Source of the DNA: Paraconiothyrium sp. Pb-2020
Taxonomy: Eukaryota > Ascomycota > Dothideomycetes > Pleosporales > Didymosphaeriaceae
Direction: 5' to 3'
Assembly (NCBI GenBank): GCA_022419385.1
Contig: JAJUBI010000005.1
Coordinates: forward strand, 4,092,001-4,156,000
DNA: 64,000 bases
The first letter of the stretch is position 1; every line of letters begins with the position of its first letter. A program made the translations under genes and the position numbers. Positions 22,047-32,724 of this stretch are shown here, one piece after another. The notes beneath the pieces are model-generated. The model was not told the DNA's origin and searched no databases. It saw only the letters and a program-made list of their open reading frames with translations.

Positions 22047-25000
22047 CTACGCACTCTTTTCTATATTTGCATCCAGAGGGTACAGCCCACTCTTATTAGG
22101 TGATGGTCTGCGAGGTGGATCCTGAGGAGGATCAACAGTGGGCTGAGGAGCAGCGGTTTCGGAAGCAGGCTGCTGCTGTGACTGTTGTTCCGCGGGTTGC
22201 GGTGCTTGCGGTGCTTGCGCAGTCTCTGGCTCTTCTTGCTGCTGCTCCGGTTGCTTGTGCTCATCTTGCGGCAGCACTTGTGGAGGCGACTGTGACTGCG
22301 AATGCGGCTGTGGAGGTTGCTGTGCGGTTTGTAATGCCGGTGGCGTACCAGTCAAAGGGTTCGGACTTGTGCCTGTAGGCGTGACATCACTCGAGTCCTG
22401 GCTTGCATTGTTCCTGTTGATATCCGTCGTCGGTTCTTGATAGCCCGTGTTTCTCGAAATATCCATTGACCGACCTCTGGGAGCGGATTCATCCTTGGGG
22501 CTCAACAAGCCAAAGGGCGTCACCAGCTCTGACGAACTTCCTGGTGGACTTTTAGCCCGATTCTTCCTATCTTTACGTTCGTCATGTTCCTGCCGTTTCC
22601 TGTCAAGCCAGGCTAAGGGGCCGCTCTTTTTCTTCTCGGCGGCTTCCTTGGACTCTCCGTATGGAACAGAGAGATCCGAATTTTGGTGAGAGTCATATTG
22701 CAAACTCCTTCGTCCTCCACCGCCCCACCCGGAGCCGCTCCCGAAAGAGCTCATGCTTTTGTCACCTCCTGGAACTGACCCATGCAGGTCTTGTTGGCTC
22801 GCAGTTGGCGTCGCCTTGCTTCCACCACGCGTGTGTTTCCAAAAGGACCGCTTCTCCTTCTCTTCCTTCGGTGGCTCCTCCAACTGTTCGGCTTCAGAGT
22901 ACTCAGTCGCAGTTGAATGTGATCTAAAGGACGCCGAAGGAGACATGGTCGGTTTCAGAGTCGCGCCGGAATGACGTGAAGATACTGTGTCAAAGTTGGT
23001 GAACTGCAATGCATCTTTTGAGTTGCCCGGTAGCGGTGGGGGAAATGCAGCCTGGGGAAGTGGAGAGGGTGGTCCATCAAAACCAACTTGCGACCCGGTC
23101 AGCGAATGAGTAGAGCTGTGTGCGCTGGGGTTTGCGCTGGTGATGCGCTTCTTTTGCAGTTTGTTTGGTTTTCGTGTTGGTTGCTTTTCGTCACCAGGCG
23201 GAGAGGCTCTGTTGCCGGCCAAAATCTGCGTGAAGGTTCGGACCACTGACGAAGGTTCAGCAGGAGGCACAGAGTCTACCGCTCCTTCCATGAACTCGGA
23301 CTTTTCGTGCTTTGGCGTAGCGTGAGGACTGCGTTGTAACGTCTGCTGGGCTGGTGCCCCCAAAATGTTGGCTGCTTCTGACGCAGCAACAGGCGTGACA
23401 GCATCAGGTGTGGGCGGAATCAAGCCAGGAGATGGGAGCGGAAAAGCTCCAGGTATCTCATAAGCCGGCGTGGGAAGAGCTGGTTTCGAAGTCTCGGTTT
23501 GTAGTGTCGGCTGAGGCTTGACAACGTCCAGCTTTTCCACCGGGAACGTCTGAGCTCTGGATGCAGTTTGGACAGACTCTGATACGGGCTGTATAGGCAG
23601 AGTCGACTCCCGTGTAGGTAAGTCGATGTGCGTCGGGGGTCCTTCCAAAGGTGTGGTATCCGCTGTCGGCATTTCAGGTGTGACCACTGGTAGTTGGGAC
23701 TTTGATTCTTCTGTTGCGGGCGTGGGAGGATCGGAGCCTCTTTCTCTTGGAAAACGCGAGGCAGTGAGAGCCGGTGAGCGTTTGGAAGGAAGTGTATTGC
23801 TGCGATGGACTCCTGAGCCGGAGGTGAACGCAGGCGTTGTTGGACTGGGTACAGCCCCCGAATGCCGGGACTGTCTCGACGACGTCGAGACATTCCTTCG
23901 TACTCCTCCAAACTTGCGCAGGCTCTCTGCTCCAGCACTTGACGCGGCCGAAGCTGACCGTCCGAGGCCAGACTTATTTCGACCAGGGGTGGTCGGAGTT
24001 CTGGCTTGCGGGGTCGAGGGCCCACTCTCGATATGCTTGACAGTGCCCTCATCGACAGCGGTACCCTCCATACCTATTAAGAAATGATCCTGATTATCAA
24101 TAAGGAAGATAAGAACATCCTGGCTAAGCCGATAGTCCTGGGGAGACATGTCGTGCTGAGGATGGGAGAGAATGCCTGGTTGAAAGATAGCAGCCAAGTT
24201 TGACGTGGTCATCTTGTTCACATCAGACTTTGCCGCAAAAACAGCAAGCAGGTCGAGGATGTAGAGGAGAAGCTGACGATTCAAAGACGGCAGTTCTTTG
24301 ATCAGCTGCTGGTAGATACGAACAGCATTATCGGGATCAAAACCTCCCACAGAAGGAGCCTGACCTTCGATCTGCCCAACAGCTTCTGCCTGGTGGCCAC
24401 GTAGAGGTTGGCGAAAGGAGTCATAGTACTGTAGAGGAATGATAGGCTCGGGCAGCTGGTTGAAATACCGTCGAAGAATGTTCGCAGCATCGTGTACAGT
24501 GTAACCCGACCAATCGAGACCTTTGCCCCAGCGTGGTGGAGTGTCAAACTGAGCTTTGAGCTCTTTGATTCTCTTTTCAGAACCGGCCAGGCGGAATATG
24601 CCCTCTACATCGGTAGCTACACACGAGTTAGGACCGATACTGACTGGTGGCCGTGGGCGCAAACCTTTTTCTTTCAAGAAGACGCCGCACTTAGCGACGA
24701 CAATGGGAACATAGCCGTAAATGTAGCTTTCACCACTCTCATTGAAGAGGGAAATCGCAACATTCGCATAAGGTATGCTAGTGATGAGAGGTACACCGAA
24801 AATGCCGCGGGGTACTTCAGGCTCTGCAACGGAACATGTCAGCGCCTATAGGAAGGTAGCTATAGGGAGATGCCAGGCAGCTATCAGAGCTGCCTGTTGC
24901 GAGATCACCGGTTACACAGTAGTTCCTGTACACGGCGGATCAAGCTTGCGCACGCGTTGCATATCGTACCTTTTTCCTCTTCTTTCTTAACGCTACGTTT

Positions 25001-25141
25001 ACTGAATTGTTTCCACCATGATGTGAGGTCACGCTTCGCAGAGCCTGGCTCGATGGGCGTCGCTGGGGCGGGTTGGGGCTCCCCGTTGCGCACTCGAGGC
25101 GTCGCAAAGGCGCCGTGGTGATTGTGCACGCCGTTAGGCAT
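22047..25141 (-). CDS. RhoGAP of the SAC7/BAG7 family
   Basis: Three minus-strand exons, 25141-24970, 24823-24665 and 24616-22047, joined by GTACGA...CAG and GTTTGC...CTAAC...TAG introns, giving 966 residues. After a short basic N-terminus (SWWKQFSKRSVKK) the RhoGAP domain starts at PEVPRGIFGVPL and runs to about residue 290. It includes NVAISLFNESGESYIYGYVPIVVAKCGVFLKEK, the arginine-finger segment TDVEGIFRLAGSEKRIKEL, and HDAANILRRYFNQLPEPIIPL. This is closest to yeast Sac7/Bag7, which inactivate Rho1 and so tune cell-wall integrity signalling and actin. The remaining 650 residues are disordered, with Ser/Pro tracts, a basic KKSGPLAWLDRKRQEHDERKDRK patch and a Gln/Pro-rich tail. The second intron interrupts the GAP core exactly before the arginine finger, and removal restores a perfect domain. 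Confidence 0.95.
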
Positions 25142-26311
25142 GGTGGGCGACGGCGAAGAGCTGCGCAGCTCTCCAACGGACGCTGTCGCCGACTACAAGA
25201 AGCGCAGCGTGTTGCGGGCGCGTCGGGCAATCTTGGGCGGTAATGGGGATGGCGGGGGCAGACGTCGCGGGTAGCGGCGAGGACACGCGCTTTTGAGGGA
25301 CAAGTGAGTGAGCAATGTAGCTATCGCGTGTCAGCGGTAGTAAGGGAGCGTGGTCGGACTCTGCGGGGGCGGGCGCGGTGTGCTGGCGCGAGAGCAACGG
25401 TTCGGAGATGACTATGGACGGCAGAGCAGACGGATGCCGCGAGCGCTACGCGGCGTACAAGGCACACGAACAGGCGTGACGGAGCGGGCTGGGCCGTTCG
25501 AGACGACAGGCATGCAGGGACGAGGGCCGCGGTGTGAGCGTGCCAGCCGATGTTGGACTGACGACGTAGGATGCAGTTGTCTTGGCTTGGCGGGTTATAA
25601 CAAGGCGGCACCTCGACTGGGCTCTGCTCACTGCTCTCTCATGCGAGTGCGTCAGTCAAGTACAGCCACAGCCACACGATCAGCGGGTAGTATGTATGGA
25701 GTATAGACGAATCTAATTAGATCTACGTGGGCAGCCTCGCTTGCTTGACCTTTCAGAGGTAAAGAGTGGCGCCTTGGCCAGGTACTTCTAGGGTTGCTAC
25801 ATTTCATTTGTTCACGACGGATGCTCCAGGAAGATCAAGACGTGATCACACATGACTGCCGCGTTCAGTAGGGCACAAGCGGACTTGCTCTCTCCCAGGG
25901 TGCTCTGAGTCGAGAAGCTTTCTCGCCCAGTCGCGTTCGCTAGCATGTGCAAGGTAAAACGCGGGCGGCACGAATGGGGCCGTACCATGGCTTTTGGAGC
26001 CGGGAACGCGTGACGTAGGCGACCTTGAATCTTGAATTGCAGCCTCACCGGCCCTACGAGATACCGAAGATGATCGTTAACCAGAAATAGCTGTGGTGCA
26101 GATATTATGCAGATGGTAGAGCTTTCGGAGAGCTGTTATTGCTAGCTCCGCAGGAGAGTGCAGCTTACGGCCCTAGCTCCTTCCTCAAAAAATTGGCCGG
26201 GGAAAGCTGCAAAGACGCCTCCCGTCACCCCGCGGTCGCAACTCACACAACCAACAGCTTCCATCGACAACTAACTATCCATTTCCTCCCATCCACTACC
26301 ATCACTGCATT
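25142..26311. other. Divergent promoter region between the RhoGAP gene and TIM9
   Basis: GC-rich near the RhoGAP start and more balanced toward TIM9. Overlapping short ORFs on both strands at 25100-25700 reflect GC-rich composition rather than genes. No family resemblance was found. Confidence 0.5.
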
Positions 26312-26694
26312 ATGGATTCGTACGTTAATTCGCCCGGCCTCTGGGCGCTGCTAATCGTGACTAGCCTCTCGTCCTCCGAGCAGCGCGAGCTGCAGAACCG
26401 CATGGAGAAGAAGCAGATGAAGGAGTTCATGAACGTACGCCATTCCTGTCTATGTCCAGAATCCTCCCACGCGATCAATGCTGATGTTACTGCTAGATGT
26501 ACTCCAACCTCGTGCAGCAATGCTTCGACAACTGCGTCAACGGTTTTGAGAGCAAGTCGCTCACCTCGCGGGAAGAAGGTTGCGTCATGAAATGCGTCGA
26601 CAAGCACATGAAGGGTTCGCAGCGCCTAGGCGACCGTTTCCAGGAGCAGAACGCTGCAATGGCACAAGGCCAACAAAGTGGCTTCGGTCGGTAA
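26312..26694 (+). CDS. TIM9: Mitochondrial intermembrane-space chaperone subunit Tim9
   Basis: Three exons: 26312-26319 (only 8 coding bases), 26365-26434 and 26497-26694. The first intron (GTACGT...CTAAT...TAG) is 45 bases and the second (GTACGC...TAG) 62 bases. The product is 91 residues, as expected for small Tim proteins. The twin CX3C motifs are present: Cys35/Cys39 (CFDNC) and Cys55/Cys59 (CVMKC), which form two intramolecular disulfides. SSEQRELQNRMEKKQMKEFMNMYSNLV and the RLGDRFQEQNAA ending match Tim9 rather than Tim10, Tim8 or Tim13. With Tim10 it forms the hexamer that carries hydrophobic carrier proteins across the intermembrane space. The micro-exon holding MD plus two bases would be missed by simple ORF calling. 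Confidence 0.95.
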
Positions 26695-27703
26695 ACGAAA
26701 AACGATTGGAACGCACTTTTGCATCAACGTCGCACATTTAATACGAAGTTTTGTAACTGCCCAAGCGATACCTACCAGGAGGCTACGGCATCTGTTTGAT
26801 GTATTTCGGTTCGAGCTTTGCATGAGAATATTTGGATGGCCTCACAAAGGGGAAGGGACCATATGTACGAGTAAATAGCGGCTGGATCTGGGTCATTGGC
26901 GCAATGATATCCTCTCAATGCTTCGGTCATTATCATCCGTCCGAATTCCGGAGGACCACACTTCAACTTGTTTCTTTGAGACGATTTTCAGGAACGTTTT
27001 CCTCAAAAGTCCTCAGTGCTGTCTGTCCCGTCGGCGTACCTCTCCCGGATTATCTTGTAGCCCTCTTGTTTCTGCTTGGAGCGACTTTGACAGGCTGACA
27101 AACGTGTCGACACTCCCCATGCGTTGCGAGGTCAGGATATTGAGTACAGGATACCTACACATGTACTCTTGCGTACCACGCGACGACGGATCGTAAGCCC
27201 CGGGAGTTAAAGGATTTACTTGAATCGAAGTCACGCAAAACATTGTGACATGTCTTTGTCGTCTACCTGTGTCTTTGTATTCCAATGTTGGGTTGATACC
27301 ACATACGCAGAGCTGACATGCATCCTATCTGATGAATTGCGCAAGTCACCACTTTCCAGCCACTCAATTGCACGTCAGCGAATACAATTCAAAGGCCGCT
27401 ACAGCGCGGGTCTCGACACAGTTTGATTAGCGTGACGTCACTGGCCGTTTCAACAATGCTGTTACGCCACACCTGTGGCAGTGCGGTGACCACCTGAAGC
27501 AGGCACGATCTTGGCCGATGAGGTCGGCCAAGGGACCCAACAATCACTTGCTTGTTTCCTTGGGACAAACACGCAGCCGCTATATAACCCCCTAAGTCCC
27601 CTCACGATACCTCCTCACATTCGACCATCTACCTCGCAAATAATCATCTCCAACGAAACAACCGATCTTGCGACTTCCCACTTTCAACTCACCACAAAAC
27701 ATC
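26695..27703. other. Intergenic region without a supported gene
   Basis: TIM9 3' flank and the promoter of a small candidate ORF. The last 120 bases have a TATA box and a long pyrimidine/adenine-rich leader. No larger gene is supported on either strand. Confidence 0.5.
27581..27587 (+). promoter_or_regulatory. TATA box before a short spliced ORF
   Basis: TATATAA 123 bases upstream of the ATG at 27704. It is followed by a CT-rich then CAA-rich leader, the usual architecture of highly expressed fungal promoters. Inferred from sequence only. Confidence 0.5.
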
Positions 27704-27880
27704 ATGCCTCTTATGTGGACAAAGCATTTCGGCGGCCGCCATGGTGGTAGGTAGCTGAAGCTTGTAAAGGATCGCAGGCCATACTAAGTATACCTAGGCG
27801 GTGGTGTCGTCGTTGACAAACACGGCGCACGTCGTGCTCCTTTCCGCATAAGCTGCGGGCGCTTCTCTTGCTTCCGTTGA
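27704..27880 (+). CDS. Candidate 41-residue spliced small protein
   Basis: The ATG at 27704 follows a textbook leader and TATA box. The unspliced frame stops after 16 codons. Removing a 51-base intron (27747-27797, GTAGGT...CTAAG...TAG) joins 27704-27746 to 27798-27880 in phase 1 and gives 41 residues, MPLMWTKHFGGRHGGGGVVV followed by a basic, Cys-containing tail with two RxSCxRFSCFR-like cysteines. I do not recognise the family. Promoter and splice signals argue for a transcript; the tiny product means it could equally be a non-coding RNA or the first exons of a longer gene. No signal peptide is visible. Confidence 0.3.
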
Positions 27881-28403
27881 GGTCACGATCACCTCTGACG
27901 ACTCTACGACTCTGTACGTTCATTATCACATCACAGGACACATTCTGACTTATCGCAGCCGGCGTTCGACTCATCATTTTACCTATTGCATCCTAATACC
28001 CGAATTCGGCGAAGGCGTTCAGCAGATGGGAGGTACGGTGAAACATGATATGATGGCTCAAGGGCGGCATTGAATGTTGGCACACAATTGAGGGCTGTAG
28101 CTCGAGCTTTTGTCGCCGGTGCTGGGCTGTAAGCACATGCAGGGTCCTATATAGTTCAACTGCAACCCATGAATACCAAGTTGCCCTCACAAAAGCTCTC
28201 TGCACACAATGATGAAGGTACATTCAATGTCTACCGTATAATACAGCCTCCAAGTTTCTGGTTGTTGATAGCTCTGGGACTCAACGATTTAGTGCTAGTG
28301 TGACGTCAGGCCAAACAATTGAGAACGCAGTCGGCCCCACCCCCACCAAACACTATACACCACGTTTTCAATGGGAGAGTATCGGCAGTCAAGATACACA
28401 AAG
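27881..28403. other. Intergenic region without a supported gene
   Basis: Spacer and promoter before the racemase-like gene. An in-frame alternative ATG of that gene lies at 28371 in a weaker start context. Nothing else is supported. Confidence 0.5.
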
Positions 28404-29187
28404 ATGCGATCAATCCTCATAATCCAGCCGAACTCGACCAAGTCGATGACCGACGCGCTCAAGCCGCTTGTCGATCTACTAGGGTTCAAAGATGTTCATC
28501 AACACCACTCACCGCAGCCCTGCAGCAACTAATGACAGCTAGTAGACCGCTCACGAGTACTTCACTGCCCCATCAGGCCCAAAAAGCATAAATGACGAAG
28601 ACGATGCCGCCGAGAGCGTTGAGCATTGCTTACCGGAGCTAGGGAAGGTGCTCAGCCACCACGATGGCTTCCTCGTGGCATGCTATTCCAAGCACCCTCT
28701 CGTGCCGATATTGAAGGAGCAGAAGGCTGTAAAGTCTGATCGCAAAGCCGTCACCGGCATCTTCGAAGCGAGCGTGAGCACGAGCCTACAGATCATTCAC
28801 CCGGATGAGAAATTTGGCATTGTGAGTACAGGCAAGGTCTGGGAGAAGATACTTTCAGAAGCTGTTGTGGACTTCTTGGGCACTGGATCAGATGCGGGCA
28901 AGCGGTTCGCTGGTGTCGAGACCACTGGCCTGAACGCGACGGACTTGCATGATGCGCCAGCGGAGGAGGTGCGCAAACGGATGAAACATGCGGTGAAGAG
29001 GCTCCTGAAAAAGGGCAAGGTCGGCGCAATTTGTCTCGGTTGTGCTGGCATGGCTGGCATGGATACAATGGTGAGAGAGGCATGCGTGGAGGAGCTCGGT
29101 GAAGACGATGGAAATAGGGTTAGGATAGTAGATGGCGTTGTAGCTGGCGTAGCGTGGCTCGAAGGCGCTGTACGCTCAGGATTTTAG
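28404..29187 (+). CDS. DCG1-like Asp/Glu/hydantoin racemase family protein
   Basis: Two exons, 28404-28493 and 28546-29187, giving 243 residues, close to yeast Dcg1. The intron uses a weak GTTCAT donor with a CTAAT branch site and a TAG acceptor; splicing joins LVDLLGFKD to TAHEYFTAPSGPKSIND in the conserved order. Family hallmarks are the N-terminal ILIIQPNSTKSM strand-turn, FLVACYSKHPLVPIL with Cys76, GIFEAS, FGIVSTGKVWE, and the second catalytic block AICLGCAGMAGMD with Cys196. The two cysteines act as opposing acid and base in aspartate/glutamate/hydantoin racemases. In yeast DCG1 lies beside allantoin-catabolic genes, so a role in nitrogen-compound catabolism is likely; the substrate is not determined. 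The ATG at 28404 has an A at -3; an in-frame ATG 33 bases upstream is the alternative. Confidence 0.9.
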
Positions 29188-29519
29188 GTGACACGGTTTT
29201 CGAAATGCCGAAACAACAAGATAGCGATATATGCATCAGTATAGCGTTGTATGCAGCATGAGCGGGATCACAAGTGGAATGTAGCTTCTCCAAATGCGCG
29301 AACTTTCCTATCTAGTAATCGCCGAGTGTCGTCATCCCGTCTCAGAAGTTAGCGTCCTTCGACCTCAAAGCTGCCGCAACCCTCCGCCTTCTCCACCCTT
29401 CTCCTGTGTACGGGTGAATTACACTCGTCCATAAGTTGTTTCGTTCCGTGCAATCCATATCGGAAATCGCTACGAACCGCTAAGCCAGCAGATCAGCAGC
29501 TGTATCGATTTTGAGAACC
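29188..29519. other. Short intergenic region
   Basis: About 330 bases separating two plus-strand genes; it holds the terminator of the racemase-like gene and the promoter of the F-box gene. No features seen. Confidence 0.5.
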
Positions 29520-30944
29520 ATGGAAAGACTACCGAATGAACTACTCATATCAATAGCTTCACACCTGGACATCGAAGCGCCCTCTGTCACCAAGTTCTCT
29601 CATGAACCGACAGTGAAATTGACTTACTCAGTCGAGACGCCGCTCAAGAATCTTTCACAAGTTTCGTGGCGATGGAGGAAGATCCTGTTACCTATCCTTT
29701 TCCGTTACTCGAGGCTTTCTCTAGATCCAGACCCGCAATGGGTACCCATCGATGCCAGAATTCTCGACAACATGCAAGGTCACCTCACCAAGTTGAGCGC
29801 CCACGAATTCCAGATTTACACACGCATGATGAGCAAATTCAAAGCCACCGGCACGGGCTCTGCCTTCGACCAAGCATTCGATGACGTCCTTATCAATCTT
29901 TGCCGTGTAGAGGATGACGACCATATTCTGAAGAGTGTCCCGCATATACTATGGTTTCCGCATCTTACTAAGAGCTTTGCCGGCTTCTTGCAATTCATGC
30001 GGCATTATGACCTTAAGAAACACATCAGAAGCATCGTGGTCCACACGGATAAGGAATATCAGCTACGCCACGTATCTACGGCAGATGCACCTTTAGCTCG
30101 TGCTGTGCACGAAATATGGGACCAGGTATTCTCTAACCTGGACCCAATTCGCGTTGTGGTAGCTGCACCACCGAGTTCGTTGTCTGCGCTTCTCGATGCA
30201 CAGATGCTCAGTTCCGACACGTGGGCTTTTGACATGAAGATGCACTATATCGAATTCTCGCAACATGACTCACACCGTACTGTGCATCGGACTCACGGAT
30301 GCCGACCCTGGGACAACGCGCTCGTACATCGCAAACCTTGGACGCATCTAGGCTACAATGAAGGCTCCTCGATCGCAGCATACAGCACGTATGAGTATCA
30401 TCTCAAACAATCACCGAAGATGCTATACCTGACGCTCCTCCGTCTGGCGAAAGAAGTTCAGAAATGCTGTAACATTACGACCTTCTCCTTCGTCGGTGTG
30501 TTCCCGTTCAGCACAAACATGAACACAGTTATCCGCGCCCTGCAGAAAATACCAACGCTACACGAGATCCAAGTCCAGCTTGCGCCAGGCCCAGAAAACG
30601 ATCTTCTTAGTATGCCTAAGAGACTGGGAAGGGCACAGGCCTCGGACTTGTGGTTGGAGTGGAACGGGTGTTACAGTGGCATGGCGGGATTGCTGGGTAC
30701 ACAAGAACTTGGTGATGGAGCGAGGTTCGTGAGCAAGGATTGTGGGGAGAAAGAGGTCGCTAAAGAAGTGGAAGAGTATATCGAGTCGTTGCAAGAGAGA
30801 GGTCAAGGCTGGCGTAAAGATGGAGACGATGCGTGGATCAGAGATTCGAGTCTCGATCGAGAGATAACGCTTGATGAGAACTTAGGTGACGTAGGGTCTG
30901 CTTTGCATCAACTGATGTTGGCCGCTGCCCACGAGCTATTGTAG
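29520..30944 (+). CDS. F-box protein
   Basis: Single exon; the ATG at 29520 (MERLPNELLISIASHLD) gives 474 residues, with a non-ATG codon frame open slightly upstream. The N-terminal RLPNELLISIASHLD...PLKNLSQVSWRWRKILLPILFRYSRLSL segment is a typical fungal F-box, the Skp1-binding module of SCF ubiquitin ligases. The remainder is a helix-rich conserved region (LTKSFAGFLQFMRHYDLKKHIRSIVVHTD, KNITTFSFVGVFP-like strand repeats) as in many Pezizomycotina F-box proteins that recruit unknown substrates. No LRR or WD repeats are obvious. It is probably cytosolic or nuclear; the target is unknown. Confidence 0.8.
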   Translation: MERLPNELLISIASHLDIEAPSVTKFSHEPTVKLTYSVETPLKNLSQVSWRWRKILLPILFRYSRLSLDPDPQWVPIDARILDNMQGHLTKLSAHEFQIYTRMMSKFKATGTGSAFDQAFDDVLINLCRVEDDDHILKSVPHILWFPHLTKSFAGFLQFMRHYDLKKHIRSIVVHTDKEYQLRHVSTADAPLARAVHEIWDQVFSNLDPIRVVVAAPPSSLSALLDAQMLSSDTWAFDMKMHYIEFSQHDSHRTVHRTHGCRPWDNALVHRKPWTHLGYNEGSSIAAYSTYEYHLKQSPKMLYLTLLRLAKEVQKCCNITTFSFVGVFPFSTNMNTVIRALQKIPTLHEIQVQLAPGPENDLLSMPKRLGRAQASDLWLEWNGCYSGMAGLLGTQELGDGARFVSKDCGEKEVAKEVEEYIESLQERGQGWRKDGDDAWIRDSSLDREITLDENLGDVGSALHQLMLAAAHELL

Positions 30945-31489
30945 CGACGGTGCTTGCCCGCGACAGGTATGATCAGGCTTTCAGTGCCCATGTGCTAGTC
31001 TCAGGTCATAACTGCATCATAATATAGCATTATAGCTTTCAATTCTCGAAAACATAACTTCTGCTGGTACGGAGAGCTTCCACGCTTCGCTTCACATGTC
31101 TGATCCGAGCCTGGGTTCGCTCCTCCAGACTGAGTTTGTGCGAAGGCTCTGCACCAATGCATAGGCCTATATCATGTAAACAAACACCCAGAACGGTCAG
31201 CCTGCCTGATTAGCTCTTCTATATTGTCAAAGCTCCAGGCCTGGGCATTTTGAGCTTCATTGCCCTCCATGTGGGGTCGCTATTTTGCCGCCAACGAAGC
31301 GTTTCTGAGAAGACCCGGTTCAATATAGATCAATCACGGCACTTCATCACATCGAATAGGTATGAGCGACCCTTTGGGATGTTCTTTAAATGCTGATATG
31401 TATTACTACTATAAGTTATCTCAAGTTCTTTCATAGAATCTGGATCCATAAACAACATCAACCCCGAAAAGTGCACTTCAAACCGAACA
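30945..31489. other. Intergenic region without a supported gene
   Basis: Spacer and promoter of the secreted-protein gene. Its right end is AT-rich and ends in a CAA/ACC-rich leader. No ORF of interest. Confidence 0.5.
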
Positions 31490-32434
31490 ATGGCTCCTAC
31501 TTTCAGAAATTATCTTCTGTTCGGCTTCCTGGCATCTGCTTCTAGCGCGGCTCCACTCGCTCAAGCAGCATGCGATCGTGCTACCCTCACGCAAGCCGCA
31601 GACGCCTACATCGCAGCCCAAACAGCGGGTTCTCTCACCCCACTGCAACCTATCCTAGACACTTCATGGACCTACACGGAGAACAACAAGAACATATCCA
31701 CCGCATCTAGCGTCCTCTCAAAAAAACTCACCATCGATCACCGCCGCACAAACTACGACCTCACCACCTGCGCCACCTACACCGAGCTCATCGCCGCCAC
31801 CGGCCCCTACGTAATCGGGACGCAAATCCGCCACTCCGCCTCCGGCAAAGTCTCCAGCATCGACACCATCGCCAGCACAACCGGCTCCTGGCTCTTCAAT
31901 GCCACGAAAACGCTCGAGTACGTAAAGGCCGAGGACGCCGGGTGGACGCCTCTCCCAGCATCAGCGCAGTCGCCGCGAGAAGTCATACAAGCTGCCGGAG
32001 ACGCCTACCTCGATATGTGGAGCGATGCGCACGCGCACGAGAAGGTGCCGTGGGGGACGCCGTGCGTGAGGCTCGAGGGGAGCGCGTATACGGGGAAGGG
32101 AAGTGCGAATGATAGCTGTCAGCCGGGGATTCCGAGTAATCATAATCAGGCGCCGAATACGAGGAGGAGGTATGTCATTGATGAGGAGATGGGGAGTGTG
32201 AGTATTTTTTGCGTGTGGGAACATATGGTGAGTCTTAGTTTCTGTTTGCTGTTTGAGATGGTTGGACGTGCTGAGTTCATGTTGCTGTTTTTGTCATTGA
32301 AACGGATTGGTTCTTGTTACTAACAGTGATGACAGATGAATGCGGCTGATTCGCACGAGTTCCGACTTGAGAAAGGGAAGTTACGGTATGTACACACGAT
32401 GACCGAATGTGGTGGGAAGACGTGTAAGCTATGA
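31490..32434 (+). CDS. Small secreted protein, DUF8021-like
   Basis: Two exons, 31490-32227 and 32336-32434, with a 108-base GTGAGT...TTACTAAC...CAG intron in phase 0, giving 278 residues. The N-terminus (MAPTFRNYLLFGFLASASSAAPLAQAA) is a secretion signal. The mature part starts CDRATLTQAADAYIAAQTAGSLTPL and has few cysteines: near the start, CATY, TPCVRLEG, NDSCQPG, CVWEHM, and two near the end (TECGGKTCKL). This organisation, with RRYVIDEEMGSVSIFCVWEHM and a final short exon, is typical of a conserved fungal extracellular family that I believe is DUF8021; no biochemical function is established. It could be an apoplastic protein. Without splicing the frame would lose the conserved C-terminal cysteines, which supports the intron. 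Confidence 0.82.
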
Positions 32435-32724
32435 AGACAGAAGCAGTGCAGTGGACAAGTGTCAAAGACGGCGCATAGTCCATAAGTCCGACGTCAAAAT
32501 GTTCAAGTTCAACAGAATAGCAGAATACTCGTGATGCTATGTGTATGTCCATTCTTACAACAACTATGTATGTATGCACCCAGGGTATTGATACACCAGT
32601 CCCCCTTAGAGGCCTTTCCCAACCCAACCAAATATGCTACACTACGCTTCGTTTCGCAACACAACCGAAGTTCAGATATGCAACATGTGAAAAGCGCCAA
32701 AGATGTCGTCCAGATAACAATGCG

